DNA of 64,000 nucleotides from Labrenzia sp. PHM005 (lineage in GTDB: Bacteria; Pseudomonadota; Alphaproteobacteria; Rhizobiales; Stappiaceae): NCBI RefSeq assembly GCF_006517275.1, contig NZ_CP041191.1, forward strand, positions 5,389,001-5,453,000, written 5' to 3'. This document shows positions 1 to 6,909 of the stretch, in pieces (the stretch's first letter is position 1; each line of letters begins with the position of its first letter). The notes beneath the pieces are model-generated. The model saw nothing but the letters and a program-made list of their open reading frames with translations. It was not told where the DNA came from and searched no databases. The translations under genes and the position numbers were made by a program.

Positions 1-694
1 GGCGATCATGGCGCCGATCCGGGATGCCATCTTGTATCAGTACGAGCAAACCAGCCGTGTGGAGTGGGAGGTTCTGACCTCGGTTCTGACACTCAACGGT
101 CTCAAGACTGCAGCTGCCACGTCGTCAAGCGCAACATTGCTTTCGGCCCGTGAAGTCTATGACTATGTCGCGACCGGTCCAACCGACGGCAACCCGGTTC
201 TGCAATTTCTTGAAGAAGCTGAGCTGGAGCTAAAATGCCTCGGGTTCACCAATTTCAATTTCACCAATCCCGAAGGTACCAACCATTGTGATGAAACCGG
301 CCTGACGCAGGGTGCCGGCATCCGCACGTCCGCCGTTCTGGACAGCGGCGTTGATGAAGTCTTTTACCTTCGCGAAAATGCGGACCTTGCAGCGGCCGGA
401 CTGGACGGCTCCAATCACTATGCGGCGCATGGGTGGCGCGAAGGGCGCGATCCAAATGGCTGGTTTGATACAGACTGGTATTTGCAACAAAATGCAGATG
501 TAGCGGCCGCAAATCTCAACCCGCTTGAGCACTATCTGGCGCACGGCTGGAGTGAAGGCAGAAACCCGTCAGAGCATTTCGATGGCGCCGCTTACCTTCA
601 AAAAAACACTGACGTTGCCCTGGCCGGCCTTGATCCTTTAAGCCACTGGCTCAGTTTCGGTATTGCAGAAGGACGTGACTGGATCTTGGGGTAA
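1..694 (+). CDS. C-terminal part of a protein with three tandem aromatic/acidic repeats (5' end outside window)
   Basis: The reading frame is open from the window edge, so the ATG at position 8 need not be the real start. About 230 residues are visible. The last half carries three copies of a roughly 38-residue repeat with the pattern YLxxNxDVAxAxLxPLxHYLxHGWxEGRxPxxxFD (roughly residues 115-150, 153-190 and 193-228). Such repeats occur at the ends of secreted or surface proteins of marine alphaproteobacteria, often beside calcium-binding domains; that is family knowledge and does not give a function. The part before the repeats (about residues 1-110) contains two cysteines and no motif I recognise. 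The protein ends right after the third repeat. Function unknown. Confidence 0.7.
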   Translation, partial: AIMAPIRDAILYQYEQTSRVEWEVLTSVLTLNGLKTAAATSSSATLLSAREVYDYVATGPTDGNPVLQFLEEAELELKCLGFTNFNFTNPEGTNHCDETGLTQGAGIRTSAVLDSGVDEVFYLRENADLAAAGLDGSNHYAAHGWREGRDPNGWFDTDWYLQQNADVAAANLNPLEHYLAHGWSEGRNPSEHFDGAAYLQKNTDVALAGLDPLSHWLSFGIAEGRDWILG

Positions 695-810
695 CTTGCA
701 TCTGATTTCTGGATGCAGCGCCAGCTCGTCCCGAACCAGTGATGTTTCATCTCGTCGGCTCCCTGTCCTCGCCTAGCCTCGTGAGGAAAAGGAGGTTCGA
801 AAGCTGAATT

Positions 811-1359
811 CTACATAACACTTTCCATCACCAGCAGAACCGTTGCCTTGTCCGTCAAAGCTTCGTAGCTGTGCGCGACATCGCCTGGAAAACGGTAATA
901 GTCGCCAGCGTCTAGCGTCTCCAGTTCGTTGAGAGGTCCGACCCGCACTTGCCCCTGAGCCACAAAGACATGTTCGACGGTTCCCGCAGGGTGGGCCTCC
1001 GCTTTCCGGATGGAGCCTCCGGACAGATTTGTCCGGTAAAGATCCCTCCGGCGTCCGGGCGGACAATTTGACAAGAGCGTTGCGCAAAAACTCGCACTTT
1101 CTGAAGAGACAGGCTCGCCTTCTCCGGACCGAATGAGCGTCTTATCCGGCGATGCCGTCTCAAACAGGAAACTGAAAGGAACGTTCAGGGCATTGGCAAT
1201 CGCCCACAACGTTTCAACGCTCGGATTGCCTTGCCCGGCCTCCAATTGAGAGAGGGTCGATTTGGCCAGTCCTGCCTCTTTGGCAAGAGCGGAGAGGCTC
1301 ATATGCGCCTTGGCCCGTTCCCGCTGGATGGATCTGGCAATCAGATCGATTGGCGTCAT
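811..1359 (-). CDS. XRE-family regulator with C-terminal cupin domain
   Basis: This 182-residue protein has an N-terminal helix-turn-helix of the XRE/Cro type (core SLSALAKEAGLAKSTLSQLE, about residues 20-40) and a C-terminal cupin barrel (about 105-180, with the H-x-F-V-A-Q-G and PGDVAHSYEA strands). In this family the cupin binds a small effector and the HTH represses or activates a neighbouring operon. It is divergent from azlCD, the usual arrangement for a local regulator of amino acid export. The start was set at the ATG at 1359 because the upstream ATG at 1389 has no ribosome-binding sequence; the shorter start has a weak CAGGG. Two tandem 19-bp repeats lie in the shared promoter region and are the likely operator. 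The effector is unknown; a branched-chain amino acid or analogue is inferred from context. Confidence 0.88.
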   Translation of the reverse strand: MTPIDLIARSIQRERAKAHMSLSALAKEAGLAKSTLSQLEAGQGNPSVETLWAIANALNVPFSFLFETASPDKTLIRSGEGEPVSSESASFCATLLSNCPPGRRRDLYRTNLSGGSIRKAEAHPAGTVEHVFVAQGQVRVGPLNELETLDAGDYYRFPGDVAHSYEALTDKATVLLVMESVM

Positions 1360-1429
1360 TTTACCCTGCTCACTTCGACAAGCGTTCATTTTATCATTCA
1401 GTCGTTCGATTTGACAAACACTCTTAAAT

Positions 1430-1467
1430 CGTTCATTTCTACGAACAACGTTCTATAAAACGAACAA
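1430..1467. promoter_or_regulatory. Tandem 19-bp operator candidate between the XRE-cupin gene and azlC
   Basis: Two exactly adjacent copies (1430-1448 and 1449-1467) share CGTTC-N6-ACGAACAA. Each contains a dyad GTTC-N8-GAAC. Further CGTTC half sites occur just upstream (about 1383 and 1403). The position between divergent regulator and transporter genes suggests binding by the XRE-cupin protein; this is inference. Confidence 0.6.
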
Positions 1468-1523
1468 TTCAGAGCGTTTTGTCAACAACACCGCAACGCA
1501 CCACTTCACTTTGAGCTGATACC

Positions 1524-2273
1524 ATGAACGCAGTTAGCGAAGAAAGCACCGGCCTCGTTACCGGCAGTTCGGGAGACACCTTCCGCTCTGACATGACCGA
1601 CGGCGTGAAGGATTCCATGCCGATCTTATTTGCGCTGGTCCCCTTTTCTGCCGTCTTCGGGGCCATCGCCCTGGAAAACGGTTTAACCGTCCCAGAACTC
1701 CTGCTCGCCTCTATGTCCATCTATGCGGTCGCCAGCCAGTATGTGATGGTGGATCTGCTTGTTCAGGGCGTTCCGGCTTGGTCCATTGTCTTGGCCGTAT
1801 TCGCAATCAATTTTCGGCACGTGCTCTATTCGGCAGCCATCGGTCGCCATATGAACGGCTTCTCAGGCTTTCAGAAGGCGCTTGCGTTTTTCGTCCTGGT
1901 CGATCCACAATATGCAGCGTCTGAACGGCGTGCTGGCAACCAGGGACTGCGGCCAGCTTACTACTTTGCCTTCGCCGGTTCGGTCTATATCACTTGGATC
2001 GCGTCGAACTGCCTTGGAGCAGCATTTGGATCCTTGATCACCAACCCGGAGGCTCTGGGGCTGGACCACATCCTGCCGCTTTATTTTGCTGGCCTGGTGG
2101 CGGGCTTTCACAAGCGGCCCGGGTTCAGTGTCATTTTGCTGACCAGCGCTTTGACCTCAATCCTTGCCTTTTACACTGTCGGCAGCCCGTGGCACATCAC
2201 GCTTGGCGGTATTGCTGGCCTGGCCGTTGCAGCAGCAACCAGCCGCCCGGAAGGAGAAGCTTCCCATGGATAA
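1524..2273 (+). CDS. azlC: AzlC family branched-chain amino acid exporter, large subunit
   Basis: This 249-residue integral membrane protein matches the AzlC family: DGVKDSMPILFALVPFSAVFGAIA near the N terminus and the FAINFRHVLYSAAI segment are typical. AzlC with the small AzlD forms an inner-membrane exporter for branched-chain amino acids or their analogues (family knowledge, e.g. BrnFE and AzlCD). The gene overlaps azlD by 8 bases, so translation is coupled; the azlD ribosome-binding site AAGGAG lies in the azlC 3' end. The substrate cannot be read from the sequence. Control by the divergent XRE-cupin regulator is likely. Confidence 0.9.
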   Translation: MNAVSEESTGLVTGSSGDTFRSDMTDGVKDSMPILFALVPFSAVFGAIALENGLTVPELLLASMSIYAVASQYVMVDLLVQGVPAWSIVLAVFAINFRHVLYSAAIGRHMNGFSGFQKALAFFVLVDPQYAASERRAGNQGLRPAYYFAFAGSVYITWIASNCLGAAFGSLITNPEALGLDHILPLYFAGLVAGFHKRPGFSVILLTSALTSILAFYTVGSPWHITLGGIAGLAVAAATSRPEGEASHG

Positions 2274-2562
2274 CACGGTCCTGATTATCTGCCTGTGTGC
2301 TGCGGCAACCTATCTCACGCGGACCGGCGGGCACTTGCTGCTTTCCAATTTCGGGAATTTGCACCACCGCGCCGAAGCCGCTCTCAACGCCGTACCCGTG
2401 GCAGTTCTGACGGCGCTTATTGCCCCGGCAGCAACGACCAAAGGCCCGGCTGAGGCAATTGCGATCGCGGTCACTGGATTGTTGTCGCTCCGCTTTTCCC
2501 TTATCGTCAGTGTTTCTGCGGGGCTCGCAAGCGTTGTTCTCCTGCGGATGTCAGGGATTTAA
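2266..2562 (+). CDS. azlD: AzlD family branched-chain amino acid exporter, small subunit
   Basis: A 98-residue protein with about three to four hydrophobic helices and the AzlD signature AAATYLTRTGG near the N terminus and LNAVPVAVLTAL in the middle. It is the partner of AzlC. The ATG at 2266 was chosen because AAGGAG (2250-2255) precedes it and it gives the normal family length; an in-frame start further upstream would add an arginine-rich segment unlike the family. It overlaps the azlC stop, and the next gene (hydrolase) starts 12 bases after its end, so all three may be one operon. Confidence 0.88.
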   Translation: MDNTVLIICLCAAATYLTRTGGHLLLSNFGNLHHRAEAALNAVPVAVLTALIAPAATTKGPAEAIAIAVTGLLSLRFSLIVSVSAGLASVVLLRMSGI

Positions 2563-2574
2563 TCAAGAAGCAAT

Positions 2575-3321
2575 ATGCAGGCAAAAATTTACGGCAAAGG
2601 GTCTCCGGTCATTGTATTGCATGAATGGCTCGGAGATCACCGGAATTGGGAACCCATGCTGGAGTTCTGCAATTCAAAAGGGTTTGAATTTCACTGTTTG
2701 GACCTCCCCGGATACGGCAACTCAGGGCCTCATTCACCCGAACCGTCAGCTGCCGCAATTGCGGAGGAAATCCTGAAATATGCATACAGCCGGGACCTAG
2801 CGGCGTTCTCTCTTGTCGTTCACTCCATGAGCGGCTTGATCGGTCACCAGCTTGGCGTGACATCGCCGGAGCGTCTGAAAAACCTGATCTTCTTTTGCCC
2901 GGTACCGCCGGGCGGTTTCCAAGCGTCCGCAGCCGACCAGGAAAAAATGCAAGGCGTCTCCAATGACCGCTCCGCAATTCGTCAGGCGATCCTGGCTCGT
3001 GGCGGGCATCTGGAAAGTGACGAATGGCTGGACCGCAAGGAAGAGATCGCCTGGACGGCATCAAGCCCTGAGACCAAGCGCGCTTACTTGAAAATGTTCC
3101 TTGCACCCTTATCGATGCCGCCACAAAAAACGGCTTTGGAAAAGGCGTACATTTTCTGCGGCGAGGCAGATCTTCCGTTTTACCGGAAACCCTCGCTCGA
3201 GCCAAAATTCGCCCCCTATTATGCGAACCTTGAAATCGTTTCTCTTGAGAACTGCGGCCACTATCCCATGTTGCAGAAGCCAAAAAACGTGGCCGCCGCC
3301 CTTCTAAAGTGCTTGAGCTAA
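2575..3321 (+). CDS. Alpha/beta-hydrolase fold protein
   Basis: A 248-residue cytoplasmic alpha/beta hydrolase. Visible elements: the oxyanion-side sequence LHEWLGDHRNWEPM, the nucleophile elbow VHSMSG (serine near residue 84; the usual first Gly of GxSxG is a His), an acidic residue in FCGEADLPF and the catalytic-type His in NCGHYPMLQKP close to the C terminus. These fit a Ser-Asp-His triad. Similar proteins act as esterases, lactonases or haloperoxidase-like enzymes; the substrate cannot be assigned. It follows azlD by 12 bases and is probably co-transcribed. No clear Shine-Dalgarno precedes the ATG. Confidence 0.8.
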   Translation: MQAKIYGKGSPVIVLHEWLGDHRNWEPMLEFCNSKGFEFHCLDLPGYGNSGPHSPEPSAAAIAEEILKYAYSRDLAAFSLVVHSMSGLIGHQLGVTSPERLKNLIFFCPVPPGGFQASAADQEKMQGVSNDRSAIRQAILARGGHLESDEWLDRKEEIAWTASSPETKRAYLKMFLAPLSMPPQKTALEKAYIFCGEADLPFYRKPSLEPKFAPYYANLEIVSLENCGHYPMLQKPKNVAAALLKCLS

Positions 3322-3388
3322 GCTGCATTCGCAGCAGGCTTTGCTTCACTTGCTGCCAGCTCTTCGTGCGTCGAGAGAAACACCTAGC

Positions 3389-4546
3389 TTAGATATCGAT
3401 TGAACGGGCAATCAGCTCCTTCATGATCTCGTTGGTCCCGCCGTAAATCATCTGCACCCGGGAATCGGCATAGATCCGGGCAATTGGATATTCCATCATA
3501 TAGCCATAGCCGCCATGCAGTTGCAGGCATTCGTTGGCAATTTCGTTTTGGACTTGCGTACTCCAGTATTTGGCCATGGACGCGGTTGCCGCATCCAAAG
3601 TGCCTTCGTCCATACGCGCGATACAGTCATTGACGAAGCTGCGCAGCACCTCAGCTTTGGTCTTGCATTCAGCCAGTTTGAAACGCGTGTTCTGGAAATC
3701 CATGATCCGCTGACCAAAGGCCTTACGATCTTGCACGTATTTGACGGTTTCATCGATGGCAAAGTCGATCACGCCCAGCGCGAGGCAAGCAATAATCAAG
3801 CGCTCCCATGGCAGCTGTTTCATCAGCTGATAGAAGCCCTGCCCCTCTTCACCGCCTAAGAGATTTTCCGGCGGGACGCGAACATCTTCAAAGAAGAGTT
3901 CCGAGGTGTCATTGGCTTTGCAGCCGAGTTTTTTGAGATTGCGGCCACGGGTGAACCCCTCCGCCCCGTCCGTCTCAAGAACCATCAGCGACACCCCTTT
4001 GGCACCTTTAGTCTTGTCGGTCTTGGCTACAACGATAATCAGATCAGCTGTCTGGCCATTGGTGATGAAAATTTTGGAACCATTGAGAACGTAATCATTG
4101 CCGACCCGTTCAGCCACGGTTTTGACGTTCTGAAGGTCGGATCCGGTACCCGGCTCCGTCATGGCAATCGCACCGACAAACTCGCCGGACGCCAGCTTGG
4201 GCAGCCAGCGTTCTTTCTGGCTCGGGGTACCGTATCCGGCAATATAGTGATTGACGATCGATTGGATCGAAAAGCCCCAACTGCTTTCGCCCTTCCGGCC
4301 CTGCAAATAAGCGGTCACCGCATCGAAGCTGACCGGACCGCCGGCACCACCAAATTCTTCAGGAAGGGCCGCCCCCAGAATTCCCGCTTCGCCCGTCTTG
4401 GTCCAAAACGAGCGGTCGACGACGCCCTGATCGTTCCAGCTTTCGATATTGGGCACCATTTCATCGTCCAGCATGCGGGACGCTGCATCATAAAACAGGC
4501 GATGTTCTTCCTGAGGCCAGGATGCGGTGGCGGAAAAAACGGACAA
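3389..4546 (-). CDS. Acyl-CoA dehydrogenase, long-chain (LCAD)-like
   Basis: A 385-residue flavoenzyme that would oxidise an acyl-CoA to the trans-2-enoyl-CoA in fatty acid beta-oxidation and pass electrons to ETF. Visible elements are the FAD/substrate segment AMTEPGTGSDLQ, the RKAFGQ segment and the C-terminal YGGTNEIMKELIARS. The C-terminal motif has Gly where medium-chain enzymes have their catalytic Glu; instead a Glu occurs in LPWERL, the position used by long-chain and isovaleryl enzymes. A TTG start at 4546 was chosen because GGGAGG lies five bases upstream; an ATG at 4582 would add 12 unlike residues. It lies downstream of an AraC-type gene on the same strand. Confidence 0.88.
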   Translation of the reverse strand: MSVFSATASWPQEEHRLFYDAASRMLDDEMVPNIESWNDQGVVDRSFWTKTGEAGILGAALPEEFGGAGGPVSFDAVTAYLQGRKGESSWGFSIQSIVNHYIAGYGTPSQKERWLPKLASGEFVGAIAMTEPGTGSDLQNVKTVAERVGNDYVLNGSKIFITNGQTADLIIVVAKTDKTKGAKGVSLMVLETDGAEGFTRGRNLKKLGCKANDTSELFFEDVRVPPENLLGGEEGQGFYQLMKQLPWERLIIACLALGVIDFAIDETVKYVQDRKAFGQRIMDFQNTRFKLAECKTKAEVLRSFVNDCIARMDEGTLDAATASMAKYWSTQVQNEIANECLQLHGGYGYMMEYPIARIYADSRVQMIYGGTNEIMKELIARSIDI

Positions 4547-4614
4547 GACAACCTCCCAAGTCGAAACTGACGTTTGCGGCAACCTAGGGCCAGCTGTTAT
4601 GTTTTGTCAATTTT

Positions 4615-5643
4615 CTAATTGAAGGTTCGATGAGCCGAAGCGATGACCTGCGGCAGACCTGCCTGACGATAGGTTCGGGGTGTGACACCGATCCAATCCT
4701 TAAATGCACGGACAAAAGCGCTTGTTTCGCTAAACCCCAACTGAGCCGAAATTGACTCAACACTTTGATCCGTTTCGGCCAACAAACGGCAAGCGTGATC
4801 CCGTTTGACCTGAAGGCGAATAGCGGGAAGTGCGCAGCCTTCCTTTTTCAGGCGCCGGCGCAACGTATAGACGGGCATTTCCAGATGTTCTGCCAAATCC
4901 TCCATGGAGGGCAGCTTTCGGCTTTCTTTGATCGCATTCTCTAGCAAGCTGGAGATTTCCAAAGACGTCCCTAAATAATGCTCGACAGGAAAAAACGCAT
5001 CCATTGGTGTTCGGCGTGCCCAAGCCTTGGCCGCAATTTCGGCTCTGCAAAGCGGCCGGGACAACTCATCCAATGGGATAGAAAATCCGCTTGTAGAGGC
5101 TGCGAATGCTGGCTCCGCATTCGGAAACAGTAGCGAATAACTCCCTGCCCAATCAGGCCTGGTATAATCGAACCAGATAGAATTTACCGGCAACGAAGAC
5201 GCTGACATCCACTCCAGGAGCCGGTGCATCAAGATCAGAACCGCTTCAACTCCAAATTCCGATCTGGGAAATTTCGGATTAATGCGTTTAAGCTGAAATC
5301 TGCACTCGGCTCCGTTTGTAAAGAACGAGACAGTGAATGTGTTGTCCAGCATGTTCATGAAGTCGGACAAACGCTGAAACCCGTCACCTAAAGTTCGTCC
5401 ATGGGAGACATGCGCAGCTAGAAGTGCAAGTGTTCCAACTCTTTGCGCCCGTTCCATCTGGCCGGCATATTCATCATTCATCAGCAGAGATACTGCGCGG
5501 CTCAGGCGGACAAAATCCTGCACTGTTGCTTCCGGCGATATCCTATCAAACTTTGCAGCGCGCAAAGCATCAGCCAAATCAAATCCGGCTTCCTGATAAC
5601 CGCTCATAAGATTGGACACCATACCGGCGTAAAGTGACGTCAT
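4615..5643 (-). CDS. AraC-family transcriptional regulator with arabinose-binding-like N-terminal domain
   Basis: This 342-residue protein has an N-terminal domain of the type found in OruR/ArgR-like AraC regulators (about residues 20-200; SDFMNMLDNTFTVSFF) and a C-terminal double helix-turn-helix of AraC type (about 245-335; the second HTH reads SAQLGFSETSAFVRAFKDW followed by GVTPRTYRQ). It would activate a nearby catabolic gene in response to a small molecule. Its likely targets are the acyl-CoA dehydrogenase 68 bases downstream or the divergent TAXI-TRAP operon; neither is proven. The ligand is unknown. Confidence 0.88.
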   Translation of the reverse strand: MTSLYAGMVSNLMSGYQEAGFDLADALRAAKFDRISPEATVQDFVRLSRAVSLLMNDEYAGQMERAQRVGTLALLAAHVSHGRTLGDGFQRLSDFMNMLDNTFTVSFFTNGAECRFQLKRINPKFPRSEFGVEAVLILMHRLLEWMSASSLPVNSIWFDYTRPDWAGSYSLLFPNAEPAFAASTSGFSIPLDELSRPLCRAEIAAKAWARRTPMDAFFPVEHYLGTSLEISSLLENAIKESRKLPSMEDLAEHLEMPVYTLRRRLKKEGCALPAIRLQVKRDHACRLLAETDQSVESISAQLGFSETSAFVRAFKDWIGVTPRTYRQAGLPQVIASAHRTFN

Positions 5644-5843
5644 ATACGATTGTTAGTTTATGTCTGTTTTTTCGAAGTGAGCTTGTCATGATTTCGTTCA
5701 CCTGTCGACCCGCCCGCTTCCTCTACTGTTAGATGGAAGACGGATGAACAACGCCCGCCTCCTTTTTGCAACGAGCTGTAATCACACCCCGTCCAAACCA
5801 ACACGCCCTGCTTAGATTTATACAAAACCCCCTCATTCTTAAA

Positions 5844-5885
5844 AATATCGATATATTTGTTGATTCAAATTAAATATCGCATATT
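5844..5885. promoter_or_regulatory. AT-rich repeated motif upstream of the TAXI-TRAP operon
   Basis: AATATCG occurs twice (5844 and 5873) in similar surroundings: AATATCGATATATT and AATATCGCATATT. The first contains the palindrome ATATCGATAT. The pair sits 28-70 bases before the start at 5914 and could be an activator or repressor site, perhaps for the divergent AraC protein. This is a weak pattern in AT-rich DNA. Confidence 0.3.
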
Positions 5886-5913
5886 CTGAAGAAAATTCGC
5901 GGGAGGACACACC

Positions 5914-6840
5914 ATGTACAAGACTTTAAAAACAACAACCCTTGCGATGGGCATGCTGGTTATAGCGGCAGCTGCACAGGCGGAAGAGTTGCGGATCGGT
6001 ACTGCGAGCTTGGGCGGCGCTTTTTATCCGATGGGGCAAAGCATCTCGAACATGGTCAACAAATATGCTGGCGGCGATCTGTCCATGGTTCCTGTGGTCA
6101 CCGGCGGTTCGGTTCAAAACCCGCGGTTGATCGACAGCGGTGAAGTCGAAATCGCTATTACCAACAACAACCTGGCTGTTTTGGCGACCAAAGGCAAAGG
6201 TCCTTACAAAAGCGGCGTTATCGATATGAGCGCTGTCGCAGCGCTGCATCCAAGCGTTCTGCATATGATCGTTTTGGACGGGTCCGACATCAAAACAATC
6301 GAAGATTTAAAGGGAAAACGCGTCGCAGTTGGTCCAGCGGGTGGCGGGACCCTTGGTTTCATGAACTTTGTTCTGCCGCTGCACGGCATGTCGATGGACG
6401 ACATCGTGCCCAGCTTCCTGTCCTATTCGGATGGCTTCAGCCAGCTAAGCGATGGAAATGTTGATGCAGCTTTTGCCCTATCAGGCTATCCAGCCGGTGC
6501 GGTCATGCAGGCAGCAGCAGGCAACAAACTGCGCTTCATCAACTTCTCCGACGGCATGCTGGACAAGGCGCTTGAGAAAAACGCAGCCTTCAAGGCTGTC
6601 GAAATCCCCGCGGACGTTTATAGCACTGCCCAAGCGGGCAACATGATCGGCGTCAACAACATGCTGATCGCACCCAATAGCCTGTCCGCCGACACTGTTG
6701 AGAAGATCGTCGCCGCCGTCTTCGATAATCTTGGCGAGCTTCAAGAAGAGAACGCTAACGCAAAGCAGATCGATCCAGCCAACTCGTTGAATCTGGCCAT
6801 CCCGCTGCATGAAGGCGCAGCACGCTACTTCAAAAAATAA
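5914..6840 (+). CDS. TAXI-type TRAP transporter solute-binding protein
   Basis: A 308-residue periplasmic protein with a signal peptide (MYKTLKTTTLAMGMLVIAAA, cleavage after AQA near residue 23). The mature start EELRIGTASLGGAFYPMGQSI is the signature of the TAXI family of TRAP solute receptors, and GKRVAVGPAGGGTLGF further in supports this. It captures a substrate, usually a carboxylate, for the fused permease encoded next. A strong Rho-independent terminator separates it from the permease gene, which would make the receptor more abundant than the membrane part. GGGAGG precedes the ATG. Confidence 0.93.
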   Translation: MYKTLKTTTLAMGMLVIAAAAQAEELRIGTASLGGAFYPMGQSISNMVNKYAGGDLSMVPVVTGGSVQNPRLIDSGEVEIAITNNNLAVLATKGKGPYKSGVIDMSAVAALHPSVLHMIVLDGSDIKTIEDLKGKRVAVGPAGGGTLGFMNFVLPLHGMSMDDIVPSFLSYSDGFSQLSDGNVDAAFALSGYPAGAVMQAAAGNKLRFINFSDGMLDKALEKNAAFKAVEIPADVYSTAQAGNMIGVNNMLIAPNSLSADTVEKIVAAVFDNLGELQEENANAKQIDPANSLNLAIPLHEGAARYFKK

Positions 6841-6856
6841 CTCCCAGGTACCACTT

Positions 6857-6896
6857 GAGCACGTCTCCAATTGGCGGGAGGCGTGCTCCTTTTTTT
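6857..6896 (+). terminator. Intrinsic terminator/attenuator between receptor and permease genes
   Basis: GAGCACGTCTCC pairs with GGGAGGCGTGCTC (about 12 base pairs with one G-U) around a short loop and is followed by CTTTTTTT. It lies 16 bases after the receptor stop and ends 13 bases before the permease start, so partial termination would set the receptor to permease ratio. Confidence 0.85.
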
Positions 6897-6909
6897 CAAA
6901 GGCAATCAC

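Noticed and set aside
2609..3349. 246-codon open frame on the - strand over the hydrolase gene
   Set aside because: Low-complexity Arg/Ser/Pro-rich translation with no family features; the + strand frame is a clear alpha/beta hydrolase.
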